Source: Chryseobacterium gleum
Lineage (GTDB): Bacteria; Bacteroidota; Bacteroidia; Flavobacteriales_D; Crocinitomicaceae
Reading direction: 5' to 3'
Assembly: GCA_945897755.1 (NCBI GenBank)
Contig: CAMDGH010000013.1
Span: 1 to 41,451, forward strand
DNA: 41,451 nt
Position numbers and translations under genes: made by a program. Position 1 is the first letter of the stretch. Each line of letters opens with the position of its first letter. Under the pieces are notes generated by a model, which made no database searches, had not been told where the DNA came from, and saw only the letters and a list, made by a program, of their open reading frames with translations. Below, one piece after another: positions 8,707 to 17,391 of the stretch.

Positions 8707-9465
8707 ATGACAACAAAAGAAAAATTATACAAATACGTTTTAAGAATTGCTGATGATAGCCTTATCCTTGGACAACGTCTTGCCGAATGGTGTGGACATG
8801 GACCAATACTTGAAGAAGACATTGCTCTTACAAACATTTCATTAGACTTAATCGGACAAGCAACAAACCTACTTGAATTCGCTTCTAAATTAGACAATGA
8901 AAAACAGAGTTCAGATGACTTGGCTTTTCTACGTACAGAAAATAAATTTACCAATATTTTGATGGTTGAACAACCAAACAAAGACTTTGGATATACGATG
9001 GTAAGGCAATTTTTTTTCGATACATTTAGAAAATTATTTTACGAACAATTGACTTATTCAGCTGATTCAACGCTAGCATCTATCGCAGCAAAATCTTTAA
9101 AAGAAACAAAATATCATTTCAAACATTCTGCAGAGTGGGTAATTCGTTTGGGAGATGGAACTGAAGAGTCAAAAAGAAGAGTTAGTGAAGCAATTTCTTT
9201 TTATTGGAAGTATACCGATGAATTATTTTACCAAGACGAAATTGATCATGAATTAATTGATTTATCAATTGCTTTTGACTTAACAGAACTTAAATCAGCA
9301 TGGTTAAAAACAGTTAATGAAGTGCTAACTCAAGCTACTATTCCTCTCCCATCAGATAGATTCGAACAAAAAGGAGGTAGAAAAGGTACTCATAGTGAAC
9401 ATCTTGGTTTTCTTTTAGCTGAAATGCAATATATGCAGCGTACCTATCCAAACTCAGTATGGTAA
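8707..9465 (+). CDS. paaC: PaaC, structural subunit of phenylacetyl-CoA epoxidase
   Basis: A 252-aa ferritin-like helical protein with the PaaC signature regions: A-D-D-S-L-I-L-G-Q-R near residue 14, E-W-C-G-H-G-P-I-L-E-E-D near 26, L-D-L-I-G-Q-A near 46, and R-T-Y-P near the C-terminus. In this family PaaC forms the heterodimeric core with PaaA but carries no working di-iron site; that is family knowledge. It starts 18 bp after paaB and overlaps paaD by 7 bp, consistent with a single message. Confidence 0.95.
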   Translation: MTTKEKLYKYVLRIADDSLILGQRLAEWCGHGPILEEDIALTNISLDLIGQATNLLEFASKLDNEKQSSDDLAFLRTENKFTNILMVEQPNKDFGYTMVRQFFFDTFRKLFYEQLTYSADSTLASIAAKSLKETKYHFKHSAEWVIRLGDGTEESKRRVSEAISFYWKYTDELFYQDEIDHELIDLSIAFDLTELKSAWLKTVNEVLTQATIPLPSDRFEQKGGRKGTHSEHLGFLLAEMQYMQRTYPNSVW

Positions 9466-9938
9466 ATACGCAAGAAATATGGGCACTTCTTGAGCACATC
9501 TGTGACCCTGAAGTGCCCGTATTGAGCATCATTGATTTAGGGATTGTCAGAGATGTAGAAATCAAAGAAGGATCATGTACAATTACAATTACACCTACAT
9601 ATAGTGGTTGTCCAGCTATGAATGTAATTAAAGATGAAATCATTTTAGCCTTAAGTCCAATTATCAAAACAAATGTTATAAAAACGCTTTCTCCTGCTTG
9701 GACAACAGATTGGATGAGTGAGAATGGAAAGAAAAAATTACGAGACTATGGAATAGCTCCTCCTGAAAATGAGATTGATATAAACATCTTATTTTCTAAA
9801 TCAACCGTTGTACCTTGTCCGAAATGTGATTCTAGAGAAACAAAATTAATTAGTCAATTTGGTAGCACATCTTGTAAAGCTCATTATCAATGCAAGTATT
9901 GCCTAGAACCATTTGATTATTTTAAATGCTTACGATAA
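9459..9938 (+). CDS. paaD: PaaD, MIP18/DUF59-type maturation factor
   Basis: A 159-aa protein with an N-terminal MIP18/DUF59 domain (D-P-E-V-P-V-L-S-I-I-D-L-G-I-V at about residues 16-30; Y-S-G-C-P-A near 48) and a C-terminal zinc-ribbon-like tail with C-P-K-C and C-K-Y-C pairs plus two further cysteines. PaaD is needed for epoxidase activity and is believed to help maturation of Fe-S or iron centres. It starts inside the end of paaC (7-bp overlap) and closes the operon. Residues 40-100 show no insertion; the length is usual for the family. Confidence 0.93.
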   Translation: MVNTQEIWALLEHICDPEVPVLSIIDLGIVRDVEIKEGSCTITITPTYSGCPAMNVIKDEIILALSPIIKTNVIKTLSPAWTTDWMSENGKKKLRDYGIAPPENEIDINILFSKSTVVPCPKCDSRETKLISQFGSTSCKAHYQCKYCLEPFDYFKCLR

Positions 9939-9954
9939 ACCCCCTAATAATAAA

Positions 9955-12051
9955 GTGAATGAATTCCTAAATACACCGATTGAATTTCTAAAAGGAGTTG
10001 GACCTGAAAGGGCTATTGTCTTAAAAAAAGAAATCAATGTGTTTAATTTTATCAACTTACTTAATTACTTCCCATTCAGATACGTAGACCGTTCATATTA
10101 CAATACCATTTCTGACCTTATAGAAATCGATACACATGTTCAGCTTAAAGGACGTATAATCAATATAACAGAAAGTATTTCAAACAAAAAAAAAAGACTC
10201 ACCGTTCGATTCGAAGACCAAACTGGCAGCATCGATTTAGTTTGGTTTCAAGGTTATAAATGGATAAAACCTACACTTCATGTCGGTCAAATTTATCAGG
10301 TTTATGGTAAACCAAAATTTTTTACTAATTCCTTTACCATTCCTCATCCTGAAATAATTCCTATTCAAAATGCAGACCCAAAAAAAGGGTATAAAGCTGT
10401 TTATTCTTCCACCGAAAAACTCATCAAAAAAGGCCTTCATTCTAATGGGATAGAAAAACTAACAAGTGCCTTAGTACTCCAATTAAACAATCACATTCAA
10501 GAGATCTTTCCACGCAATATCATTGATGAATTAAAATTAATCCCTCGTGAAACTTCTTTTATTCAAATCCATTATCCAGAATCAATCGAACTAGCAAATC
10601 AAGCTCGATTTCGTTTAAAATTTGAAGAATTATTTTTTTTACAACTTGAATTACTTTTAAGAAAACAAATCGCTTTAAAAAAAAACAAAGGCACTATTTT
10701 CGCTGAAGTGGGAAGTGTTTTTATGGATTTCTATGAAAACAACCTCCCATTCCCATTGACAAATGCTCAAAAAAGAGTCGTTAAAGAAATTCGTTCCGAC
10801 ATAAGAAGTGGCCACCACATGAATCGCTTACTTCAAGGAGATGTCGGTTCAGGAAAAACATTAGTTGCTTTATTATGCATGCTTATCGCAGTTGGCAATG
10901 GTTATCAGGCAGCTATAATGGCGCCAACAGAAATATTGGCTCAACAACACTTTGAAACGATATCCGATTTAGTAAAAAATCTACCTGTTAAAGTTCAAAA
11001 ACTTACAGGATCAGTTAAAAAATCGGCGCGTAAAATTATCCATCAAGAACTAGAGGACGGTGAAGCCCATATTCTTATTGGAACACATGCATTACTTGAA
11101 GATAATGTAAAATTCACCAAACTCGGATTAGTCGTAATTGATGAACAACATCGCTTTGGTGTCGCTCAACGTGCACGATTATGGGAGAAAAGTGAAACAC
11201 CACCACACATATTAGTCATGACAGCAACTCCAATCCCCAGAACCTTAGCAATGACAGTCTATGGAGATCTAGATGTTTCTGTAATCGATGAATTACCCCC
11301 AGGAAGAAAACCAATTACGACAGAGCATCGATTTGAAACGGACCGTTCTCTTATTTTTGGATTTATGCGAAATGAAATCGAAAAAGGAAGACAAGTTTAC
11401 ATTGTTTTTCCATTGATCCATGAATCTGAAAGCTTGGATTATCATAATCTGATGGAAGGTTATGAATCAATAACTCGAGCATTTCCTAAACCAAAATACC
11501 ATATTAGTATCGTACATGGTCAAATGAAGCCTGAAGCAAAGGATTTTGAAATGCGTCAATTTATTGAAGGAAAAACACAAATTATGGTAGCTACAACAGT
11601 GATTGAAGTTGGAGTAAATGTTCCGAATGCATCCATCATGATCATCGAAAGTGCAGAACGATTTGGCTTATCACAACTACACCAATTAAGGGGTCGCGTT
11701 GGTCGTGGTTCTGAAAAATCATATTGTATATTGATGACCAAAGACAAACTTTCAAAAGAAAGTAAAAAACGGATGGCAACAATGGTTCGCACACAAGATG
11801 GCTTTGAAATTGCAGAAGTCGATTTAGAATTACGTGGACCAGGCGATATTATGGGTACACAACAAAGTGGTATATTAGATTTAAAAATTGCAGATCTAAT
11901 CAAGGACAACCACTTATTAATCACTTCAAGAGAAAAAGCAAGGGAGATTTTAGAAAATGACGGAAACCTATCTCTACCTATACATCAAGGATTAAGAAGT
12001 GAAATAATAAAGCGCTTCAAGGACAAACCCAACTGGAGTAAAATTTCTTAA
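9955..12051 (+). CDS. recG: RecG ATP-dependent DNA helicase
   Basis: A 698-aa superfamily 2 helicase that reverses stalled forks and processes branched recombination intermediates. The N-terminal wedge/OB domain (F-L-K-G-V-G-P-E-R-A at the start) is followed by the helicase core: G-D-V-G-S-G-K-T (Walker A), D-E-Q-H-R-F-G (motif II), T-A-T-P-I-P-R-T-L-A (motif III), and Q-L-R-G-R-V-G-R-G (motif VI). I take GTG 9955 as the start, because homology begins right there (N-E-F-L-N-T-P-I-E-F) and it falls 16 bp after paaD. A TTG at 9913 would extend it by 14 residues inside paaD, and there is no nearby in-frame ATG. It may be transcribed from the paa promoter, as no separate promoter is evident. Confidence 0.95.
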   Translation: MNEFLNTPIEFLKGVGPERAIVLKKEINVFNFINLLNYFPFRYVDRSYYNTISDLIEIDTHVQLKGRIINITESISNKKKRLTVRFEDQTGSIDLVWFQGYKWIKPTLHVGQIYQVYGKPKFFTNSFTIPHPEIIPIQNADPKKGYKAVYSSTEKLIKKGLHSNGIEKLTSALVLQLNNHIQEIFPRNIIDELKLIPRETSFIQIHYPESIELANQARFRLKFEELFFLQLELLLRKQIALKKNKGTIFAEVGSVFMDFYENNLPFPLTNAQKRVVKEIRSDIRSGHHMNRLLQGDVGSGKTLVALLCMLIAVGNGYQAAIMAPTEILAQQHFETISDLVKNLPVKVQKLTGSVKKSARKIIHQELEDGEAHILIGTHALLEDNVKFTKLGLVVIDEQHRFGVAQRARLWEKSETPPHILVMTATPIPRTLAMTVYGDLDVSVIDELPPGRKPITTEHRFETDRSLIFGFMRNEIEKGRQVYIVFPLIHESESLDYHNLMEGYESITRAFPKPKYHISIVHGQMKPEAKDFEMRQFIEGKTQIMVATTVIEVGVNVPNASIMIIESAERFGLSQLHQLRGRVGRGSEKSYCILMTKDKLSKESKKRMATMVRTQDGFEIAEVDLELRGPGDIMGTQQSGILDLKIADLIKDNHLLITSREKAREILENDGNLSLPIHQGLRSEIIKRFKDKPNWSKIS

Positions 12052-12112
12052 TAATCAAAAAGTAATCTCTTAAGATTTTTCATTAAACGAATCATTAGTC
12101 AAACTTTCTTAT

Positions 12113-12120
12113 TAAATTTG
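12113..12120 (+). promoter_or_regulatory. Candidate -7 element upstream of the DUF4290-murA genes
   Basis: TAAATTTG matches TAnnTTTG and ends 16 bp before the ATG at 12137, in the 85-bp gap after recG. No clear -33 TTTG is visible. Confidence 0.45.
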
Positions 12121-12136
12121 AACTACAAAACTACTC

Positions 12137-12808
12137 ATGGAATATAATACACAAAGATCGCAGATGTTACTTCCAGAATATGGAAGAAATGTTCAAAAAA
12201 TGATTTCTCACGCGATGGAAATCGAAAATCGAGACGAACGAAATAGTGCTTCAAAAGCAATTATTGAAGTAATGGGGCAACTTAATCCTCATTTAAGAGA
12301 TGTTGATGACTACAGACATAAATTATGGACACACTTATTTATTTTGTCGAATTTCGAACTTGATGTTGATTCTCCCTATGAAAAACCAGATCTTGAAATT
12401 TTGTATGAAAAGCCAACATTAATTTCATATCCTAAAGGAAAAATAAAATTTGGACATTACGGAAAATATACAGAAACAATATTAAATCAGACAACAAAAG
12501 AAGAAGACGAAGCTACAAAAAAACATTTAGTCAACAGAATGGCTAATTTTATGAAGAAACAATTTTTGGCATACAACAACGATGCTGTAGAAAACAATGT
12601 CATAGCTCAACATCTATCCGAGCTTACAAGGGGTGAATTAACCTTAGAAAATCCTGACAGTTTAATGAATACGAATCAGATTTTAAGAACTTTAGGGATT
12701 TCTAATAATAATAATAATAATACGAATAAACGAAAGAATCCGACTTTGGGAGGTCAAAAACCAAACAATAATCAAACGAATAAATTTAAATTCAAGAAAA
12801 AATATTAA
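12137..12808 (+). CDS. DUF4290 domain-containing protein
   Basis: A 223-aa protein I recognise as the Bacteroidota-specific DUF4290 family from the conserved start (E-Y-N-T-Q-R, L-P-E-Y-G-R-N-V-Q-K-M) and H-L-R-D, D-Y-R-H-K-L-W-T-H-L. No enzyme motif, signal peptide or membrane helix is seen, so it is probably cytosolic. The last 40 residues are low complexity, with an Asn run followed by Lys- and Asn-rich sequence, and look disordered. It lies 3 bp before murA, so the two are almost certainly co-transcribed; its function remains unknown. Confidence 0.85.
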   Translation: MEYNTQRSQMLLPEYGRNVQKMISHAMEIENRDERNSASKAIIEVMGQLNPHLRDVDDYRHKLWTHLFILSNFELDVDSPYEKPDLEILYEKPTLISYPKGKIKFGHYGKYTETILNQTTKEEDEATKKHLVNRMANFMKKQFLAYNNDAVENNVIAQHLSELTRGELTLENPDSLMNTNQILRTLGISNNNNNNTNKRKNPTLGGQKPNNNQTNKFKFKKKY

Positions 12809-12811
12809 TCC

Positions 12812-14119
12812 ATGGCGTCATTTGAAATTCATGGTGGTAAACCGCTAAAAGGCGAGGTCACTCCTCAAGGGGCAAAAAACGAAGCACTTCAAGTATTATG
12901 TGCTGTTCTTCTTACAGAGGAGAAAGTTACCATTTCTAACATCCCTGACATTATAGATGTAGCCAAATTAATCAGTTTACTTCAAGCAATGGGGGTTAAA
13001 ATTGAAAAAGTAGAGAAAGGAACCTATATCTTTCAAGCTAAAGAGATTGATTTAGCTTTTTTAGAATCAGATGACTTCAAGAAAAGAGCTTCTTCATTGA
13101 GAGGGTCTATTATGATTGTAGGTCCACTTCTTGCTCGTTTTGGAAAAGGATTCATCCCTAAACCAGGGGGAGATAAGATAGGAAGACGAAGACTTGATAC
13201 TCACTTTGAAGGATTCGCTATGTTAGGAGCGAAATTCAATTACGATTCTAGCGAACATTTTTACTCCATAGAATCAAGCAAACTAATAGGGACTTATATT
13301 CATCTTGATGAAGCTTCCGTAACCGGAACAGCAAATATACTTATGGCAGCTGTTTTAGCTGAAGGAAAAACGACACTATATAATGCTGCATGCGAACCAT
13401 ATCTTCAACAATTATGTCACATGCTCAATAATATGGGCGCAAAAATTGAAGGAATCGCTTCTAACATGCTTCACATACAAGGTGTTGAAAAATTAAATGG
13501 TTGTTTTCACCGTATTCTTCCAGATATGATTGAAATTGGAAGCTTTATCGGCTTGGCTGCTATGACTAAATCTGAGATCACAATAAAAGATGTTAGCTAC
13601 GATAATTTAGGAATCATGCCAACAATATTTAAACGAATAGGTATTAAACTTGAACGTCGTGGTGATGATATTTTTATTCCAGCGCAAGAACATTATGAAA
13701 TAGACACATTCATTGATGGATCAATTTTAACAATTGCCGATGCACCTTGGCCTGGATTTACACCCGATTTACTATCAATCGTTCTAGTTGTTGCTACACA
13801 AGCAAAGGGAAGTGTGTTAATTCACCAGAAAATGTTCGAATCACGCCTATTCTTTGTTGATAAGTTAATTGATATGGGAGCTCAAATTATTTTGTGTGAC
13901 CCACACAGAGCGACCGTTATTGGCTTAAACAATGAGCATACCCTGAAAGGAATATCCATGACTTCGCCTGACATTCGTGCTGGTGTATCTCTATTAATTG
14001 CTGCCTTGTCTGCAAAAGGAAAAAGCATCATTGAAAATATTGAACAAATAGATAGAGGTTATCAAGATATTGACATCCGTTTACGTAACTTGGGAGCTGA
14101 CATTCGAAGAATTGGCTGA
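12812..14119 (+). CDS. murA: MurA, UDP-N-acetylglucosamine 1-carboxyvinyltransferase (Asp variant)
   Basis: A 435-aa enolpyruvyl transferase that adds phosphoenolpyruvate to UDP-GlcNAc, the first committed step of peptidoglycan synthesis. Seen: G-A-K-N-E-A (Lys22 of the active site), R-G-S near residue 98, P-G-G-D-K-I-G around 118-124, and F-T-P-D-L in the second lobe. The residue aligned with the usual active-site cysteine (Cys115 in E. coli, P-G-G-C-x-I-G) is Asp121, a natural replacement linked to fosfomycin insensitivity in other bacteria. It follows DUF4290 by 3 bp, and its TGA overlaps the next gene's ATG by one base (TGATG). Confidence 0.96.
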   Translation: MASFEIHGGKPLKGEVTPQGAKNEALQVLCAVLLTEEKVTISNIPDIIDVAKLISLLQAMGVKIEKVEKGTYIFQAKEIDLAFLESDDFKKRASSLRGSIMIVGPLLARFGKGFIPKPGGDKIGRRRLDTHFEGFAMLGAKFNYDSSEHFYSIESSKLIGTYIHLDEASVTGTANILMAAVLAEGKTTLYNAACEPYLQQLCHMLNNMGAKIEGIASNMLHIQGVEKLNGCFHRILPDMIEIGSFIGLAAMTKSEITIKDVSYDNLGIMPTIFKRIGIKLERRGDDIFIPAQEHYEIDTFIDGSILTIADAPWPGFTPDLLSIVLVVATQAKGSVLIHQKMFESRLFFVDKLIDMGAQIILCDPHRATVIGLNNEHTLKGISMTSPDIRAGVSLLIAALSAKGKSIIENIEQIDRGYQDIDIRLRNLGADIRRIG

Positions 14120-14613
14120 TGAAAAAAATACATCTAAATGTTTTACTCTGTTTCTTCCTATTATCCTTCACGCATGATGTAAACCAAAAGGCTCCTGAAA
14201 TAAAAGGCATTTCTCCTAATGGTAAAACCATCACACTTTCTAGTCTGAAAGGTAAATTAATACTTATAGATTTTTGGGCAAGTTGGTGTGGACCATGTCG
14301 CATGGAAAATCCAAATGTCCGAGAAGCATACTCTAAATACCATAAAAAAAAATTTAAAAATGGTTCATCGTTTGAAATATTTAGTGTCTCAATGGATAAA
14401 GATGAAACCGCTTGGAAAAAAGCAATCAAACTAGATCAGCTGGATTGGAAAAACCATATATTAGACATTAATGGATTAAATAGTAGAACCTACGAAGTAG
14501 AAACAATACCTATGAGCTTTCTAATAGATAATAGAGGAGAAATAATTGCATATGGAACCGCTTTAAGAGGATTAAACCTTCACATAGAAATAGAAAAACA
14601 CCTATTAAACTGA
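14119..14613 (+). CDS. Exported thioredoxin-like (TlpA/AhpC-TSA type) protein
   Basis: A 164-aa protein with an N-terminal signal peptide (about residues 1-19) and a thioredoxin fold. The redox motif is C-G-P-C within F-W-A-S-W-C-G-P-C-R, typical of TlpA/ResA-like periplasmic thiol-disulfide oxidoreductases; a cis-Pro region follows at E-T-I-P-M-S-F. It probably acts in the periplasm on disulfides, but its partner cannot be named. Translationally coupled to murA by a TGATG overlap. Confidence 0.88.
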   Translation: MKKIHLNVLLCFFLLSFTHDVNQKAPEIKGISPNGKTITLSSLKGKLILIDFWASWCGPCRMENPNVREAYSKYHKKKFKNGSSFEIFSVSMDKDETAWKKAIKLDQLDWKNHILDINGLNSRTYEVETIPMSFLIDNRGEIIAYGTALRGLNLHIEIEKHLLN

Positions 14614-14701
14614 CACACTATTTGCTTAAATATGACAAAATGTCTAACAGTTTAAATTGGCAAAAAATTTGAAGATGATATTTGGAAAAAAAATAAAAGT
14701 T

Positions 14702-15286
14702 ATGTCTGAAGAAAAAGAATTAACAAATGACTTAAATCCTGAGGTAAATTCAGAAACTCAAGAAACAGTTATTGAAACCGATAATTTAGAAGCAACTTCT
14801 CAAGAAGAAGAAGAACAAAAAGAAGAAGAAGAAGTAACTTCAGAACCTAGTGCAGAAGATAAAATAGCAGAACTAAACGATAAATACCTTCGTTTATATT
14901 CTGAATTTGATAATTACAGAAAACGCACTAACAAAGAAAAATTAGATTTAATTACGAATGCAAGTTCATCTGTAATAAAAGATATGATTGTTATTCTAGA
15001 TGATTTTGATAGGGCAATCAAAAACAATGAAACTTCGGAAGATATTAACGGTTTGAAAGAAGGCTTTGTTCTGATCCAAACAAAACTTAAAGGTATTTTA
15101 GAAAGTAAAGGACTAAAACCTATGGTTTGCAAAGGAGAGACTTTTGATAGTGAACTCCATGAAGCAATTGCGAATATGCCAGCAAGTACTGATGAACTTA
15201 AGAATAAAATAATAGAAGATGTAGAGAAAGGATACTTTTTAAATGAAAAAGTAATTCGATACGCAAAAGTAGTTGTAGGACAATAA
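14702..15286 (+). CDS. grpE: GrpE nucleotide exchange factor
   Basis: A 194-aa co-chaperone that releases ADP from DnaK. An acidic, Glu-rich N-terminal tail (residues about 1-60, including runs of Glu) leads into the long coiled coil ([15 protein letters not shown]) and the C-terminal beta domain (H-E-A-I-A near residue 150, ending K-V-V-V-G-Q). I chose ATG 14702 (M-S-E-E-K-E-L) because the upstream in-frame ATG 14675 and TTG 14657 would add a basic, unconserved stretch. It is preceded by an A-rich leader rather than a Shine-Dalgarno. dnaJ begins 8 bp after its stop; dnaK is not in the window. Confidence 0.93.
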   Translation: MSEEKELTNDLNPEVNSETQETVIETDNLEATSQEEEEQKEEEEVTSEPSAEDKIAELNDKYLRLYSEFDNYRKRTNKEKLDLITNASSSVIKDMIVILDDFDRAIKNNETSEDINGLKEGFVLIQTKLKGILESKGLKPMVCKGETFDSELHEAIANMPASTDELKNKIIEDVEKGYFLNEKVIRYAKVVVGQ

Positions 15287-15294
15287 TTTACACA

Positions 15295-16401
15295 ATGAGT
15301 CAACAAAGAGATTATTACGAGATATTAGGAATTAGTAGAGGTGCTGATGATGCTGAAATAAAAAAAGCATATCGGAAAATGGCACTTAAGTATCACCCAG
15401 ACAAAAACCCAGGAGACGCAAAAGCTGAAGATCAGTTTAAAGAAGCTGCAGAAGCATACGAGGTATTAAGTGATGCAAATAAAAGATCACGTTACGATCA
15501 GTATGGTCATGCAGGAATGAATGGTGGTGGTGGATTTGGTGGTGGAATGAACATGGATGACATATTCAGTCAATTCGGTGATGTTTTCGGTGGCGGTGGA
15601 AGTTTCGGAGGGTCTAGAGGAGGAGGATCACGAAACGTAAAGGGCTCAAACCTTCGTGTTAAAATAAAGTTAACACTAGAAGAAATTGCGGAAGGTGTTA
15701 AGAAGAAAATAAAAGTAACCAAATTAGTTAATGCTGAAGGTGTAACATTCAAAACATGCTCAACATGTAATGGTGCAGGACGTGTAACAAGAATGGCTCA
15801 AACCTTCTTAGGAAACATGCAAACACAGGTTACATGCCCTTCATGCCAAGGCGCTGGTAAAACCATAGATCATAGACCAATCGGATCGGATCAAAACGGA
15901 TTAAATCGAAAAGAAGAAGTAATAGAAATAGACATTCCTGCTGGTGTCGAAGAAGGAATGCAGTTAAGTGTTACAGGAAAAGGAAATGCAGGACCATTTA
16001 ATGGAATTCCAGGAGACTTAATCGTAGTAATTGAAGAAATTCAGCACGATACTCTTAGAAGGGAAGGAGAGAATTTACATTACGAAGCTTTCATTAGTTT
16101 TTCAGATGCAGTATTAGGGGAAAGCATTGAAATCCCAACAGTCAATGGTAAAGCGAAGATTCGAGTGGAACCAGGAACTCAAAGTGGAAAAATGCTTCGA
16201 TTAAAAGGAAAAGGACTTCCACAACTTCAAGGTTATAGCAGTGGCGATTTATTTGTCCATATCAACATATGGACACCAACTAAAATAAGCAACGAAGAAA
16301 AAGAAATCCTTGAAAAACTTAAAGAAAGTCAAAATTTTACGCCAAAACTTGACGGAAGTGAAAAAGGATTTTTCCAACGAGTGAAAGACATGTTTCAATA
16401 A
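15295..16401 (+). CDS. dnaJ: DnaJ chaperone with only two of four zinc-finger motifs
   Basis: A 368-aa Hsp40 that stimulates DnaK. The J domain carries H34-P-D36, followed by a Gly/Phe-rich linker (about 72-115), a zinc-finger region and the C-terminal substrate-binding domains. Canonical DnaJ has four C-x2-C-x-G-x-G motifs; only two remain here (C155/C158 and C181/C184). The positions of the first and fourth motifs are occupied by K-L-V-N-A-E-G-V and [10 protein letters not shown]. Since motifs 1 and 4 build zinc centre I, and 2 and 3 build centre II, only centre II is kept. I believe this is common in Flavobacteriia. Operon with grpE. Confidence 0.96.
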   Translation: MSQQRDYYEILGISRGADDAEIKKAYRKMALKYHPDKNPGDAKAEDQFKEAAEAYEVLSDANKRSRYDQYGHAGMNGGGGFGGGMNMDDIFSQFGDVFGGGGSFGGSRGGGSRNVKGSNLRVKIKLTLEEIAEGVKKKIKVTKLVNAEGVTFKTCSTCNGAGRVTRMAQTFLGNMQTQVTCPSCQGAGKTIDHRPIGSDQNGLNRKEEVIEIDIPAGVEEGMQLSVTGKGNAGPFNGIPGDLIVVIEEIQHDTLRREGENLHYEAFISFSDAVLGESIEIPTVNGKAKIRVEPGTQSGKMLRLKGKGLPQLQGYSSGDLFVHINIWTPTKISNEEKEILEKLKESQNFTPKLDGSEKGFFQRVKDMFQ

Positions 16402-16470
16402 AGTAGCGTTTATTCTAAACTCTTAACAATTGATTAATTACAAAACAGTTGTTAACAAGTATTTTATTTC

Positions 16471-16504
16471 TTTGTCTTTTTTGATTTAGGTACTCGTAAT
16501 TTTA
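16471..16504 (+). promoter_or_regulatory. Candidate promoter for the 16515-19650 gene group
   Basis: TTTG at 16471-16474 and TAATTTTA at 16497-16504, 22 bp apart, resemble the Bacteroidota -33/-7 pair; the last base of the -7 element is A instead of G. It ends 10 bp before the ATG at 16515. Weak. Confidence 0.3.
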
Positions 16505-16514
16505 CAAAAAAAAC

Positions 16515-17363
16515 TTGATGCTACGTCTAGGTTATTTTGGTGAAATCATTCAAAAAGACAATTTACAAAAATCATTGTCATCCTTCTTTAAATTCATTCC
16601 TGAATTTGAAGAAGGATGTTCTATAGAAAGCTATATACAATCATGTGATGTGCTTTTCTTTAGTGATTGCGAAAAATATTTTGATCAATTAATAAGATCT
16701 GTTAAAAACATCAAAGGAATATTTATTTACAATCTTCATGTTTTATCATATGATAAAACAGCGCTTCTAAACAGTATTCTTGAAGAGGCTGATGTGAAGT
16801 TAAATTATTTTTCACCTACAAGATTTCATCCACTGTCAGAGTACAGTTCTTTAAAAACACCTCAGAATCAACGCCACCTCTCCTTAATAAGAACAATTCA
16901 TCCTGAAAATGATGATATAAATGAAATAGTTTTCAATGAAATCGATCATGTATTAAAATTAATTGGAAGAAAAATAAGAAGAAAACATTCAAATAGTATC
17001 ATAAACAAACATGGTGAACTAACGACTTTAAATATAAGATTGGAATTTGACACTCAATGTACTGCAACATTTTTATTCACTCGAGTTTACGCATATTCTT
17101 CTCACAAAATAGATGTATACTCACCAAGTGGATTACACCAATTGAATTATCAAACCAACCTTTTTTCTTATACTGATTCATTCAATCAAAAAATTGAATG
17201 TCACACACTTTCTAATGCTATAACACCAACAGAAACATTATGTTATCAATTAATTAATTTCTACAAATCGATTATTAATGAAAAACAAAATCACACTATC
17301 ATGAATGATGCATTAGAAATGAAAGAATTAAACGAAACGTTTTTTAATCAACCTTTATATTAA
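16515..17363 (+). CDS. Degenerate Gfo/Idh/MocA-like protein, probably not an active oxidoreductase
   Basis: A 282-aa protein without a confident family match at first sight, but its layout follows Gfo/Idh/MocA oxidoreductases: C-D-V-L-F-F at residues 44-49, a helix, G-I-F-I-Y near 68-72, Y-F-S-P-T-R-F-H-P-L at 98-107 (compare V-G-H-x-x-R-F-N-P), N-E-I-D-H-V-L-K-L-I-G at 141-151, and L-E-F-D-T-Q-C-T-A-T at 176-185 (compare R-L-E-F-D-N-G-C-V-A). The glycine-rich dinucleotide motif is reduced to L-G-Y-F-G-E, and the catalytic E-K-P is replaced by Y-N-L. I infer a pseudo-enzyme or strongly diverged member. It heads a group with a lipoprotein (28 bp on) and a sugar transferase, suggesting an envelope polysaccharide role. 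Confidence 0.5.
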   Translation: MMLRLGYFGEIIQKDNLQKSLSSFFKFIPEFEEGCSIESYIQSCDVLFFSDCEKYFDQLIRSVKNIKGIFIYNLHVLSYDKTALLNSILEEADVKLNYFSPTRFHPLSEYSSLKTPQNQRHLSLIRTIHPENDDINEIVFNEIDHVLKLIGRKIRRKHSNSIINKHGELTTLNIRLEFDTQCTATFLFTRVYAYSSHKIDVYSPSGLHQLNYQTNLFSYTDSFNQKIECHTLSNAITPTETLCYQLINFYKSIINEKQNHTIMNDALEMKELNETFFNQPLY

Positions 17364-17391
17364 ACATTAAAATCAATCGTATAATAGTCTA

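Noticed and set aside
8655-8981. Open minus-strand frame across the paaB-paaC junction
   Set aside because: It lies antisense to confident genes and its translation resembles no protein family.
9913-9954. TTG 9913 as the recG start
   Set aside because: It would put 14 unconserved residues inside paaD; conserved RecG sequence begins at GTG 9955.
11556-11924. Long minus-strand frame inside recG
   Set aside because: Antisense shadow of the helicase motifs with no start context or known domain.
14657-14701. Upstream TTG/ATG starts for grpE
   Set aside because: The added residues are basic and unlike the acidic GrpE N-terminus; ATG 14702 fits better.
16420-16460. TTAACAA and TTGTTAA arms after dnaJ
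   Set aside because: AT-only short arms with a loop of about 20 nt; too weak to call a terminator or operator.
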